A stretch of 56,867 bases of DNA. It comes from Streptomyces aurantiacus (GTDB taxonomy: Bacteria > Actinomycetota > Actinomycetes > Streptomycetales > Streptomycetaceae). The translations under genes and the position numbers were made by a program. Numbering within the stretch: position 1 is the stretch's first letter; each line of letters opens with the position of its first letter. Below are positions 1 through 7,493 of the stretch, one piece after another. Under the pieces are notes generated by a model. The model ran no database searches and was not told where the DNA came from. It worked only from the letters and a program-made list of their open reading frames with translations. Location: contig NZ_LIPP01000103.1 of assembly GCF_001418335.1 (NCBI RefSeq), forward strand, positions 1 to 56,867. The letters are read 5' to 3'.

Positions 1-37
1 GGACCGGGGGTTCGGGGGCGGCGGGGGCGGGAAACAC

Positions 38-1204
38 TCAGGTGAGGAAGTCCTCCGCGATACGCCCCGCGAGCTCCTCCAGAATCGGCCCCGCCTCCGC
101 CATGCACCGCCCGACATCGGGCTCGACATCCGTCAGCGGATACACCCGCCGAAACCCGGCCCTGCCGAGCGCCTCAGGAGCAAGCGACAACCGCCCGCAC
201 ACAGCGATGACCTCCTTGCCCGCGGCCCGCGCGGCAGCGGCCACCCCCGCGGGAGCCTTCCCGTGGAGGGTCTGCTCGTCCAGGGACCCCTCCCCGGTGA
301 TGACCAGCGTCGCCCGCTCCAGCGCGGGCCCGAAGCCCAGCACATCGAGCATGACCTCGATCCCGGGCCGGAACCGCGCGCCGAGCCCCACGAGAGCCCC
401 GTACCCGATACCACCGGCGGCCCCCGCACCGGGCGCGACGGCGTACTCCGCCGCCCTGCCCCCGATCGCCTTCTCCAGGACCGCGGCGAAGTGGACGAGC
501 CCCGCGTCGAGCACCGCCACCTCGTCCGGAGAGGCACCCTTCTGCGGCCCGTACACCGCCGGCGCGCCCTTCGGCCCGGTCAGCGGATTGTCCACGTCAC
601 TGGCGAGGACCACGTCGACGGAGGCGAGCCGGGGGTCGAGACCGGTCAGGTCCGCCGTGGCTAGCTGCCCGAGGGAACCGCCGCCGGGCGGCACGGGCTC
701 GCCGTCCTCGTCGAGGAACCGGGCGCCGAGCGCGGACAGCATCCCGGCCCCGCCGTCGGTGGTCGCGCTGCCGCCGACGCCGAACACGATCGTCCGCGCC
801 CCGGCGTCGAGCGCGGCCCGCAGCAGCTCCCCGGACCCGTACGTGGACGACGTGAGCGGCGCGAAGACCCCGGCGGGCAGCCGCTGCAACCCGCTGGCCT
901 CGGCCATCTCGACGACCGCGGTGCCGTCGCGGAGCGCGAACGCGGCGGCCACCTCGCTCCCGAGCGGCCCGGCGACCCGTATCTCGTGCCGCTCGAACCC
1001 GGCGGCGACCGCCGCGTCGACCGTGCCGTCGCCGCCGTCGGCCACCGGGAGCGCCTCGACCTCGGCCCGGGGCGCGACCCGGTGCAGTCCTGCCGTCACC
1101 CGCTCGGCCACCTGCACGGCCGTGAGCGAGCCCTTGAACTTGTCCGCGGCGATGAGTACCCGCTGGATCTGGCTGCCGGTCCGGTTCACTGCAGCGTCCG
1201 CCAC
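38..1204 (-). CDS. glxK: Glycerate kinase (GlxK/GarK type)
   Basis: ATP-dependent glycerate 2-kinase of the GlxK/GarK family, a cytoplasmic enzyme passing glycerate from glyoxylate or sugar-acid breakdown into glycolysis. Family blocks visible in order: IAADKFKGSLTA about 17 residues from the start, VADGGDGT, the glycine-rich GVGGSATTDGGAGML in the middle, and VITGEGSLDEQT towards the C-terminus. The 388-aa length is normal. I chose GTG at 1204 because AAGGGGA lies 7-8 bases upstream; the frame stays open to a TTG at 1243. No glyoxylate carboligase or tartronate reductase gene lies beside it, so it is probably monocistronic or continues outside the window. Family call firm; exact physiological substrate inferred. 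Confidence 0.93.
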   Translation of the reverse strand: MADAAVNRTGSQIQRVLIAADKFKGSLTAVQVAERVTAGLHRVAPRAEVEALPVADGGDGTVDAAVAAGFERHEIRVAGPLGSEVAAAFALRDGTAVVEMAEASGLQRLPAGVFAPLTSSTYGSGELLRAALDAGARTIVFGVGGSATTDGGAGMLSALGARFLDEDGEPVPPGGGSLGQLATADLTGLDPRLASVDVVLASDVDNPLTGPKGAPAVYGPQKGASPDEVAVLDAGLVHFAAVLEKAIGGRAAEYAVAPGAGAAGGIGYGALVGLGARFRPGIEVMLDVLGFGPALERATLVITGEGSLDEQTLHGKAPAGVAAAARAAGKEVIAVCGRLSLAPEALGRAGFRRVYPLTDVEPDVGRCMAEAGPILEELAGRIAEDFLT

Positions 1205-1347
1205 CTTGCGTTCCCCTTGCTCCTCGGGCCTTGCACACGTCAAGGCAGTCGCGCCGCTGCGACCCTAACCGCAGGAGGGGGCCGCTGCCCAGGGCGGTTC
1301 TCAGGACCCGGACAGCGGTCGATCAGGCTCCGGAGGGCAGCGACCGG

Positions 1348-1614
1348 TCAGCCGGCGTCGGTCCCGCGCGAGTCGTAGAGCTGGTGCGTCAGCGGACCGG
1401 TGCTCCCGGACGGCACGCTGATGTGCTCCAGCACGTCCTCCAGGAGATCGAGGTCCCCGGTCCGCACGCCGACGTCCCCGGTGGTGACCAGAGGCTCAGC
1501 GGGAGCGGGAGCGGGAGCGGCGGAGGCGGCACCGGTGCCGGACAGGGTGGCGACGACCGCGGCGACCGCGACGCCACCGGCCGCGAGGACCGTCGTACGA
1601 CTCAACGACTTCAT
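1348..1614 (-). CDS. Small secreted protein, unknown function
   Basis: An 88-aa protein with a clear Sec signal peptide: basic start (MKSLSRTTVL), an alanine/valine hydrophobic stretch and an ASAAPAP cleavage region near residue 30. The mature part is only about 55 residues, acidic, without cysteines, and I recognise no domain; it may be a small cell-wall or extracellular factor. Start at 1614 is preferred because GGGGAG precedes that ATG by 4-5 bases; an in-frame GTG at 1626 overlaps this ribosome site. The upstream stretch 1620-1790 is unusually AT-rich for this genome and should hold divergent promoters for this gene and the Nudix gene. Confidence 0.72.
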   Translation of the reverse strand: MKSLSRTTVLAAGGVAVAAVVATLSGTGAASAAPAPAPAEPLVTTGDVGVRTGDLDLLEDVLEHISVPSGSTGPLTHQLYDSRGTDAG

Positions 1615-1797
1615 GGGACTCCCCACACGTAATACTCAATACCCCATACGAATAAAACCCCACGATCCTCCCATGCGACACGACACCGTAAGCATATAAA
1701 GCGGATATAACCGGCAGCAGTTCGGCACACCGGGTGTATGCCCACCGGGAGTTGACGATCACGCGGACCGCTCCGTCGATCTCGCTAGGCTGCTCCG

Positions 1798-2289
1798 ATG
1801 ACGACTCTTGACTTCGACACCTACATCGCGGGCCTCCCCCGTGTGCTCCTCGGCGCCGCCGCGCTCTTCCGTGACACCGAGGGCCGGGTGCTGCTCGTCG
1901 AGCCCAACTACCGCGAGGGCTGGGCGCTGCCGGGCGGAACCGTCGAGTCGGACGCCGGCGAGACCCCGCGGCAGGGCGCCCACCGGGAGACCCTTGAGGA
2001 GATCGGCCTGGACCTCGCGCTCGGCAGGCTGCTCGCGGTGGACTGGGTGCCGGGTGCCGGGCATCCGCCGGGCGTCGCGTACCTGTATGACGGCGGCGTC
2101 CTGACCGAGGAGCAGTTCACGTCGATCCGCCTCCAGGAGTCGGAGCTGCTCTCCTGGCGACTGGTCCCGCGCGAGGAGCTGCCCCGGTACATGCCGGGCT
2201 CCCTGGGCCGCCGCGTGGCCGCCGCCCTGGACGTACTCGCGGAGGAAACAGGAACGGCGGAACTGGAGAACGGCCACCGGGTCCACTGA
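1798..2289 (+). CDS. Nudix hydrolase
   Basis: A 163-aa Nudix-fold pyrophosphohydrolase, hydrolysing a nucleoside diphosphate linked to another group X. The Nudix box lies at about residues 43-70: WALPGGTVES, then RETLEEIGL carrying the metal-binding glutamates. Spacing between the GG and the first box glutamate is two residues longer than canonical (SDAGE where PGE is usual), which suggests a subfamily loop variant rather than loss of function, as all acidic ligands remain. Substrate unknown. It reads toward the sirtuin start at 2389, 100 bp downstream, and could share its transcript. The family is certain; the physiological role is not. Confidence 0.9.
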   Translation: MTTLDFDTYIAGLPRVLLGAAALFRDTEGRVLLVEPNYREGWALPGGTVESDAGETPRQGAHRETLEEIGLDLALGRLLAVDWVPGAGHPPGVAYLYDGGVLTEEQFTSIRLQESELLSWRLVPREELPRYMPGSLGRRVAAALDVLAEETGTAELENGHRVH

Positions 2290-2388
2290 GAGTACTGAGA
2301 CCACTGACCGAGGTGCGGGGGTGAGAGGGCTGCCGGAGCCCGCCGATAACGGTTCGCCCCGTCCGGGCGGGCGCTCTACTCTCGGCAC

Positions 2389-2472
2389 ATGAGCAAGCCT
2401 CTCGTCGCCCTTCTCAGTGGCGCAGGTGTCTCCACGGAACAGGGCATCGGCAGAAGTAACCTCGCGCCATGA
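2389..2472 (+). pseudogene. Sirtuin (Sir2/CobB) N-terminal fragment, interrupted
   Basis: First 16 codons of an NAD-dependent protein deacylase gene, up to the glycine-rich NAD-binding motif (LLSGAGVST). Native sequence stops at the GA of 2437-2438; the rest, SGIPDYRGP onward, lies 6.8 kb away from 9236. Beyond the junction the frame reads element sequence and stops at TGA 2470-2472, giving a 27-aa peptide. That stop overlaps the ATG of the element's integrase remnant (ATGA at 2469-2472). The first part (50 bases) plus 9236-9911 (676 bases) equals 726 bases, exactly 242 codons with the reading frame intact, which proves one ancestral gene. As it stands the fragment cannot be a sirtuin. Confidence 0.93.
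2411..2464 (+). other. attL-like junction of the element
   Basis: Left boundary: sirtuin sequence up to GA at 2437-2438, then element arm 2439-2464. When the arm is reverse-complemented and set against the right-end arm (9208-9233) it matches at 17 of 26 positions, 16 of 21 in the inner block, including GTTAC, CC and ATGCC runs. A 2-bp non-palindromic core flanked by such arms is the known form of large serine integrase attP sites. Confidence 0.8.
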
Positions 2473-2718
2473 CGGATGACTTGGTACAGCGAGCACACTG
2501 GGGAGACTTAGACGGCCAGAACTGGGCGGGGTTGGTCCGTCTCTCCCTCGAAGCGGAGGACGAGGAGTTAACCGCGCGGGCTGCGCGCCCGACACCGGAT
2601 CACCCCGCCGGCAGCGGCACGAAGTGGCGTCCGGCCACCGGCCGGGACATCAAGAGCAGGGAAGAGCAGGAGAAGGACGCGCGCCGTTTCGTCGAGAGTC
2701 GCGGGGGCCGGTACGTGT
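2469..2718 (+). pseudogene. Large serine recombinase (integrase), N-terminal fragment
   Basis: About 83 codons resembling the start of actinomycete large serine integrases: an N-terminal WGDLDGQNWAG lead, the LVRLS motif expected to hold the nucleophile serine, a spacer, then TGRDIKSREEQEKDARRF and ESRGGRYV. Normal integrases run 450-600 residues; the rest of the catalytic domain and the whole zinc-ribbon and coiled-coil DNA-binding region are missing. After about 2718 the frame stays open to 2879 but the sequence is the antisense of an FtsK fragment, so this is a deletion junction and not a real 136-aa protein. The gene starts right beside the attachment junction, the usual place for int. 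Its ATG overlaps the stop of the interrupted sirtuin frame. Confidence 0.8.
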
Positions 2719-2899
2719 TGAGGTCGCCCAAGGTCATCTCTGCTGTGCCGGGGTCGTTCACGCGGTGGCAGATCCGGCCGCCGAGCTGGGCGCGCAGTGC
2801 GGTGACGCCGGGGCCGAGGTCGGAGCCGACGCGTTGGCCGGCGACGACCAGGTGCAGGCCGAGCGCGGCACCGAGCTGAGCCAGCCGCAGGAGGAGGAC
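2719..2899 (-). pseudogene. FtsK/Tra-type DNA translocase fragment
   Basis: Reading the minus strand gives about 60 residues of an FtsK/SpoIIIE-type ATPase: LLLRLAQLGAALGLHLVVAG, QRVGSD, LRAQLGGRICHRVNDP and EMTLGDLN. In Streptomyces integrative elements and plasmids, proteins with this domain are the TraB/TraSA double-stranded-DNA translocases that drive conjugation. Only a piece C-terminal to the Walker motifs remains, with no start, Walker A or natural end. It is fused tail-to-tail with the integrase remnant around 2718, so a deletion removed everything between the two core genes. It supports a conjugative ancestry for the element. Confidence 0.72.
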
Positions 2900-2989
2900 G
2901 GAGCACAGCCCTTTCGGGCACAGACACGCCCGAGGCTGGTAGTGCTATCTGAATTGATTAAATCGCAGCGCAACTATTCACAGAACGAC

Positions 2990-3574
2990 TCAACTCTCCT
3001 GATTTTCCTTTTCGGGCAAGATGCCGATAGCGCCAGTAAATTTTAACCCCTCGTTGGCTAGTGGGTTCGTGTCGTCGAGGACGATCAATTGAATCAACTC
3101 TCCGAACAACAGGGCTAGGCGCACAAATCGAGCTAGAGCCAGCATGACGCCTGCTTCAAATAGCCAACTTCCGAGATCATCCGACTTGGTGCGACTGTCG
3201 AGTGCATACGCTACAAGAAAGAGAGCAGTAGCTAGAACGGAACCCAAGAACACCCCGCGCCATGCGCGAGCAAGATTCTCTGGATGCCGACGCTTCAGCT
3301 CCTCTACGCGATCTCCCCGGTTGGTTAGGTACTGCGCCACCGTCACGCTAGCGAGCGTGCCAGTCAGCGAAACCACGGTGGCTGTAGCGCCATATAGGCT
3401 CGGTCGTTTTTCTGTGGGAATGCTGTGTAGCAGCACTGGTGTCGACCAAAGGAAGTGCGCAGCTAGATGCACAAAGATAACGAAGATCACAGCCGCCAGA
3501 TCGTAGCCGCTACGAGACAGCCAGTGGCGCCCAAAGCGAACGAATGGATGCATGATTTTCGAGAGAACGGTCAT
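2990..3574 (-). CDS. Four-helix membrane protein of a two-gene cassette
   Basis: A 194-aa integral membrane protein with four likely helices: GYDLAAVIFVIFVHLAAHFL, the LYGATATVVSLTGTLASVTV region, WRGVFLGSVLATALFLVAYA, and a long LFEAGVMLALARFVRLALLF segment. Start at 3574 is preferred because GGGAGGTGG sits just upstream; an ATG at 3589 overlaps that ribosome site. It lies 70 bp downstream of the 318-aa gene on the same strand, low in G+C like its partner. No enzymatic motif is visible. Two-gene phage-defence systems often pair a soluble sensor or effector with a four-helix membrane protein (Kiwa KwaA is one), but I cannot assign this one to a named family. Confidence 0.7.
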   Translation of the reverse strand: MTVLSKIMHPFVRFGRHWLSRSGYDLAAVIFVIFVHLAAHFLWSTPVLLHSIPTEKRPSLYGATATVVSLTGTLASVTVAQYLTNRGDRVEELKRRHPENLARAWRGVFLGSVLATALFLVAYALDSRTKSDDLGSWLFEAGVMLALARFVRLALLFGELIQLIVLDDTNPLANEGLKFTGAIGILPEKENQES

Positions 3575-3644
3575 GGCCCCACCTCCCATGTAAGGCAGAC
3601 CTTAGCGCCTCCCACTGACAGTGCTCCCCACCTGTACTTATCAG

Positions 3645-4601
3645 CTACGCGACGCCGTCTAGCTCGCTCCGCAACTCTTCCGCGGCAGCCATGATCGCTC
3701 TGACAGCCGATGAGTTGCGGATAGGCTCTCCATCATCCCCTGTCAGCGGTACAGATTTCTTCGCCGTAATCCTTTGAGAGATGAAATCTAATTCTTCTTG
3801 GTGCGATCGTGACTCTTCGTCATAGGTGACCAATGTGGCGGATACCGACTCAGCTGCGCTCGTAACGTTTTGCAGCCTCAATGCCTCATCTTTCAGTGCC
3901 CTTCGGGCTTGGTCGTAAGCCTTACCTCTAGGTACGCGCAGCGTAACTGTGACGAAAATATCACCGTACGTTCGCCTCAGGCGCTTAAGGGTGTCAGCCA
4001 TGATTTCAGAACCGACATGCTCCAAGGCTTCTGCTTTTGATGTACTGATGCGCACCTTTGTCTCGGATACGCCGTCTGAAGCGTTGAGCTTCTTGCGTTG
4101 CCCTTTGGTGAGTGCGGCTTCCACCCGGACAAGCCCCTTGGGTTCGTCGAAGAGCTTTTGCCCATCGAGTCGCAAATTCTCCAGCCACTCACCGAGCGCG
4201 GTGTGTGTAGGCGAGGACGTTGAGCCGCGGATGATGCCGGCAATATTCTTCCTATCCAGGAATACTATTACCGTCGTTTCCACCAACTCGCCTATCGAAT
4301 CTGGATTAACGGGTTCTGCGGCTTCCTCTTGCCTGAGTATTTCGAGCCATGAGTTCTCGTCGCGAGGTTCCATCAGTTTCAATGCATACGTCTCATCCAC
4401 CGTGAGGACTTCGCCTATGAGTCGCCGAGCTGGTCCCTGGTAGGTGCGATCTACGACACTCCGCGAGGCCAGTTTTCCCAGGAAATCCTGCCAATCGGCG
4501 TTTGGAAGTCGCACAATATCTTTTGTCGCATCTAATTCTTTCACGATGCGAAAGAAGGAAACCGTGCGTCGGGCTGCTTTCTTCTTTGATCCGCTTGACA
4601 T
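3645..4601 (-). CDS. Unknown 318-aa soluble protein, upstream partner of the membrane protein
   Basis: A 318-aa protein with a lysine-rich start (MSSGSKKKAARR), then a mixed alpha/beta N-terminal half (RLIGEVLTVDETYALKLMEP, TTVIVFLDRKNIAGII) and a more helical C-terminal half. No signal peptide, membrane segment or catalytic motif is evident. GGAG seven bases before the ATG supports the start. The layout, an N-terminal region that could bind a ligand followed by a conserved VRVEAALTKGQRKKL region, reminds me of the DUF6731-like group of phage-element proteins; size and membrane partner also recall Kiwa KwaB/KwaA, but gene order is reversed and I see no decisive motif. Low G+C and location in the element make it transferred cargo. 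Function unknown; a defence role is inferred. Confidence 0.62.
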   Translation of the reverse strand: MSSGSKKKAARRTVSFFRIVKELDATKDIVRLPNADWQDFLGKLASRSVVDRTYQGPARRLIGEVLTVDETYALKLMEPRDENSWLEILRQEEAAEPVNPDSIGELVETTVIVFLDRKNIAGIIRGSTSSPTHTALGEWLENLRLDGQKLFDEPKGLVRVEAALTKGQRKKLNASDGVSETKVRISTSKAEALEHVGSEIMADTLKRLRRTYGDIFVTVTLRVPRGKAYDQARRALKDEALRLQNVTSAAESVSATLVTYDEESRSHQEELDFISQRITAKKSVPLTGDDGEPIRNSSAVRAIMAAAEELRSELDGVA

Positions 4602-4827
4602 AGCCCGCTCCCGCTAGCTCGACCAGCTGCCATACTGTGGCGATTATTCGCTTAGGGCGGGGTTAGGGTATCACCAGTTGTTCATCTAGGCACAGCAAAC
4701 AGTCATGTGGATCTTCCTATCTTCTCGCCTGCGCTGATAATCCACTTCAGGCGCTGCGCCGTCTGGACGGACTCGCAGTTGCGAAAGGCAGAGACACTGA
4801 GCCCTTGCCGCTTTGTGACCCGTTAGA

Positions 4828-5244
4828 TCAGTGGACAACGACGCCAGGTATCAGCGCCACCAGTCCAGAGAGGAAGCTGCCTACTGCTGCGAGTGTGACG
4901 AGGGCTGCCTTGCCGTCCGAGAACAACCCGGAACAGAACTCACGCACTCGTCGCCGGAGGATAAGCATCTTGAGCTTCTGCCATCGGTGTTGATGGATGT
5001 GGCAGCCCATGAGGATGCCGGTCGCGTTGTTGCGGCACCCGTCGTCGCGTCCCCTGACTGGAGCCGCACAGGTCACCGGAGCTTGAAAGAATGACCAGAG
5101 GAGCACGGCGGCAGAGAGGGTGATGATCACCACTGGCCCTGCTGCCCTGTTGATCCACGCGGCGATGAGTAGTGCGCCGGCCAGGACGCCCCACCATTGC
5201 CCTAAACCACCGAACCGACCGCTCCTTGCCCCTGAAGTCGCCAT
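4828..5244 (-). CDS. Small membrane protein, unknown function
   Basis: A 138-aa protein with an N-terminal pair of hydrophobic helices (WWGVLAGALLIAAWI and VVIITLSAAVLLWSFFQAP), a central basic and cysteine/histidine-containing loop (GCRNNATGILMGCHIHQHRW), a basic stretch LKMLILRRRVREF, and a C-terminal helix ALVTLAAVGSFLSGLVALIP. The cysteine/histidine loop could bind a metal, but the pattern matches nothing I know. No strong ribosome site precedes the ATG. It is separated from the 318-aa gene by 226 bp, which should hold that gene's promoter, so it is probably transcribed separately. Membrane proteins of this kind are common passengers on actinomycete elements. Confidence 0.55.
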   Translation of the reverse strand: MATSGARSGRFGGLGQWWGVLAGALLIAAWINRAAGPVVIITLSAAVLLWSFFQAPVTCAAPVRGRDDGCRNNATGILMGCHIHQHRWQKLKMLILRRRVREFCSGLFSDGKAALVTLAAVGSFLSGLVALIPGVVVH

Positions 5245-5648
5245 GACTGTAATCGTGGCGAGGCGCTCTGCGAATCATGCCCGCAGCGAGGTTTGTGACC
5301 GAAAGGGGCTCAAGGAAGGCTGATGCATGGCGGAGTCAGATCGCCCAAACGGTGCACACAGCTCGCCATTGCGTCGTCGTCCTGAGCAAGCGTTGGCGGC
5401 ACTGCAGGTTGGGGCAGATGCGAGCGTGGCGGGCTACCGCTCAGTGTCCTCCGGTGCCGGAGTGACGCCCGTCGGGCAAGACGCCCGTTACCTTCCTCGT
5501 AGATCCCGGTTCGCCCAACCCGCAGTACCCATCCAAGTTTTTGCTGTCTGAAAGATACTGCTGGTGGTAGGGCTCAACTGGGTAGAAGCTGCATCCCTTT
5601 CAGGGCACGTCGAGGACTGCCACAAAAGGTCTGGGAGCGCGGCTTGAC
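5245..5648. other. Relic-rich stretch without an intact gene
   Basis: I find no convincing gene in these 400 bases. The right part (5500-5593, minus strand) is an msrA relic described separately, and 5637-5657 carries a copy of the GGCTTGAC repeat. Short frames here lack recognisable motifs and clear ribosome sites. Confidence 0.5.
5500..5593 (-). pseudogene. Peptide methionine sulfoxide reductase (msrA) C-terminal relic 1
   Basis: The minus strand reads [13 protein letters not shown], then a short spacer and NLDGYCGLG, matching the C-terminal signature of MsrA enzymes (EDYHQQYL...GYCGLGGTGV). Nothing upstream encodes the GCFWG catalytic cysteine region, and downstream the GTGVSCPIG tail is replaced by unrelated sequence. 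It is therefore only a short gene scrap. A second relic of the same part of msrA lies at 8863-8985; both share the 19-base word AAGATACTGCTGGTGGTAG (plus strand), and both are followed within about 45-50 bp by a copy of the GGCTTGAC repeat. Confidence 0.6.
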
Positions 5649-5888
5649 GTGGGTCAAATGGACGCCTACCGCCTACTCGGAGACGACGAACGCGCCGCCA
5701 CCCACGCCCGCTCAGTGATCCCCATCAGCACCGGCCCCGACGGCACCGAAATCTCCCCCATGCGTGTGGCAGAGGCCCGCCTCACACTCGGAGTCGCCGC
5801 AGCTCGAACCGGCGAGATAGAAGAGGCAATCGGCATGGGCACCAAAGCCCTCGAAGCCAACCGCAAGTCCCTCCTATCGTTGCTTTAG
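5649..5888 (+). pseudogene. TPR-type transcriptional regulator fragment
   Basis: Seventy-nine codons reading MDAYRLLGDDERAATHAR, then GTEISPMRVAEARLTLGVAA and EEAIGMGTKAL. This resembles the tetratricopeptide-like C-terminal half of Streptomyces XRE/BldD-type regulators, where helix pairs with DDERA and MRIAEARLTLG consensus words follow an N-terminal helix-turn-helix. No DNA-binding domain precedes it: the open frame extends back only to about 5586 with unrelated sequence, and it stops early at 5886. I read it as a gene fragment. The G+C (high) differs from the AT-richer caspase region next to it, so it is probably a separate scrap captured during element decay. Confidence 0.5.
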
Positions 5889-6165
5889 TCGCCGATGAAC
5901 TGGACAAGAAACTTCGTTCCAAGTATACCCGCGAAACGTCCACGCGCGATTTCCACGAGAGGGTCATGATCATTAAGCGGGGCGCCGCTACACCCAAACT
6001 TCCGTTCTGAAGCTGCTGTACATAAACCGGGCCCAATTTCCGTTGAGAAACCGGGTTCTTTCAAGCCACCCACACCGGGCTTTCCAGGGTAAGTTCACTT
6101 GCGCCCAAGACAGGTGGCCACGATTGCGGGAGAGCCCACGATCTGGCTCGATGAGCGAAAGCGAG
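5889..6165. other. Intergenic, 3' side of the caspase gene
   Basis: About 280 bases of mixed composition between the regulator relic and the caspase-DnaX stop codon. I see no gene, and no strong hairpin that would serve as a terminator for the caspase operon. Confidence 0.4.
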
Positions 6166-7485
6166 CTATTTCAACGACTCGCGGGAATCCAGTTTACTTA
6201 CGTCTACCTCCCACGGGACCTTAAAAACTTCCCGAAGCACTTTTTCAAGTACCTCGTCACACCCTGAGGATAGATAGTTTTGCCTACTAGCGTCATTCGA
6301 GAACACCAATTCAAGCTTCTTGCCGTCGAAGCGAGTTACTTCGGCATACTGACTAAGGAGGATCCAGGCGAAGCGTCGCCGCTCCTTTACCGCCTCGAGG
6401 ATTCTTGGCCATAGTTCATCAATTGATGTAACCCCAGGTGACGTCGCCTTCTGAGGAGGTTGCTTCACTTTCGGCCACCCCCCAGGGCGGCGTGCCGCAG
6501 GAGTAGTTGCTTCCGGGGCCGCAGGTGGTGCAACAGTGTCAGCTGGCGGCCAAGCGCCCGGCTGCTGGATCGCCGGGGTCACGGTCTCGGACGTGGTCGA
6601 GCTGGGCTTGACCGTCTTAGCCGTCGGCCACCCCCCAGGCCGGCGATCCAACGCTTTTGCCGATTCGCTAGCCACTACTTGAGCGGCTTGATCACTAGTG
6701 AGCGGTCGATAAGCCTGCTCCCCTGAAAGATGGGATGCATCAAACCAGCCGACCCATTGCCTGTTCCAGGCAAGCGTCAGACCTCCAGGAGAATTACGTA
6801 CTCTCCTATGAGGGAGAGGGCGCGCTTTCGCACGTAGCGAGCTGCGCAGATGGGTAAATATCGTATCCAGGTCCATAAACTTCTTAGTGGTATCCGGCAC
6901 CCCATCTCGAAGTAGGCGCACCAGTTCGCCTGTAAATGCGGTAAAGCCGCTACCATCCTCTGAAATTGCTGCTTGAGTTTCCCCCGAGGCGGCAATTAGA
7001 TAAGTTCCCTCAACTATCGCGTCTTCAGCTACGGAATCGACAGGATCTGCCATTACGCCAAGGGCGCTAGCGGCGTAACAGCAGTCCAGAATAACGATTC
7101 GTCGATTCGCTGTGGATTCAATGAGCGCTTCTCGAATGTCGTCATAATCCGTCGAAGTGTGCGGAGCGCCCGCCCTGGAAGTGGAACGACTGAGGCGGAA
7201 CTCGCCCCTATTTGCCCCTTTGAGTCCGTGGCCAGCGTAGTACACCAGCAACGTGTCGGTTGCCTCTTCGACACACCGAAGAATCGGATCTACCAATTCC
7301 TCTGGAGTCTTTGGGTTGTGGATCGTCACACAGTGCCGAGACGGGAGATTCCATGAGTACGAGCTTGTAAGGATTTCCCTCAAGGCAGCGACGTTATTTC
7401 TCACCGCCGGGAGTTTATGCAAGCTCGTGTACTCACTCACACCAATCAGCACAGCGCGAGTCCCATGGGGGTCAGGAAGGGTCAC
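6166..7485 (-). CDS. Caspase-like protease (EACC1-associated) fused to a DnaX/tau C-terminal domain
   Basis: A 439-aa cytoplasmic protein. Residues 1-250 are a peptidase C14 (caspase) domain of the EACC1-associated type: RAVLIGVSEYTSLHKLPAVR at the start, catalytic His in LVYYAGHGL (about 85), catalytic Cys in IVILDCCYA (about 135), and a GTYLIAASGETQAAISE strand. Residues 285-350 are a proline-rich linker with three PGGWP/PGAWP repeats. Residues 352-430 match the C-terminal domain of actinobacterial DnaX (Pol III gamma/tau): DELWPRILEAVKERRRFAWI, LLSQYAEVTRFDGKKLELVF, and a closing VPWEV. The linker words are also typical of Streptomyces DnaX, so linker and domain were probably captured together. 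Linker DNA (6481-6600) is about 70% G+C, both flanks near 50%. It follows the EACC1 gene by 8 bp. Likely a conflict effector; target unknown. Confidence 0.85.
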   Translation of the reverse strand: MTLPDPHGTRAVLIGVSEYTSLHKLPAVRNNVAALREILTSSYSWNLPSRHCVTIHNPKTPEELVDPILRCVEEATDTLLVYYAGHGLKGANRGEFRLSRSTSRAGAPHTSTDYDDIREALIESTANRRIVILDCCYAASALGVMADPVDSVAEDAIVEGTYLIAASGETQAAISEDGSGFTAFTGELVRLLRDGVPDTTKKFMDLDTIFTHLRSSLRAKARPLPHRRVRNSPGGLTLAWNRQWVGWFDASHLSGEQAYRPLTSDQAAQVVASESAKALDRRPGGWPTAKTVKPSSTTSETVTPAIQQPGAWPPADTVAPPAAPEATTPAARRPGGWPKVKQPPQKATSPGVTSIDELWPRILEAVKERRRFAWILLSQYAEVTRFDGKKLELVFSNDASRQNYLSSGCDEVLEKVLREVFKVPWEVDVSKLDSRESLK

Positions 7486-7493
7486 GGAATCCG

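Noticed and set aside
2469..2879. An apparently intact 136-aa plus-strand protein beside the left junction.
   Set aside because: Only the first 83 codons resemble a serine integrase; the rest is antisense to an FtsK fragment, so it is a fusion of remnants.
2990..4601. Firm assignment of the two-gene cassette to the Kiwa defence system.
   Set aside because: Gene order is reversed and no KwaB motif could be recognised by eye; kept as a hypothesis only.
4831..5094. Plus-strand 87-codon frame opposite the small membrane protein.
   Set aside because: The minus strand gives a coherent three-helix membrane protein; the plus frame has no motif or ribosome site.
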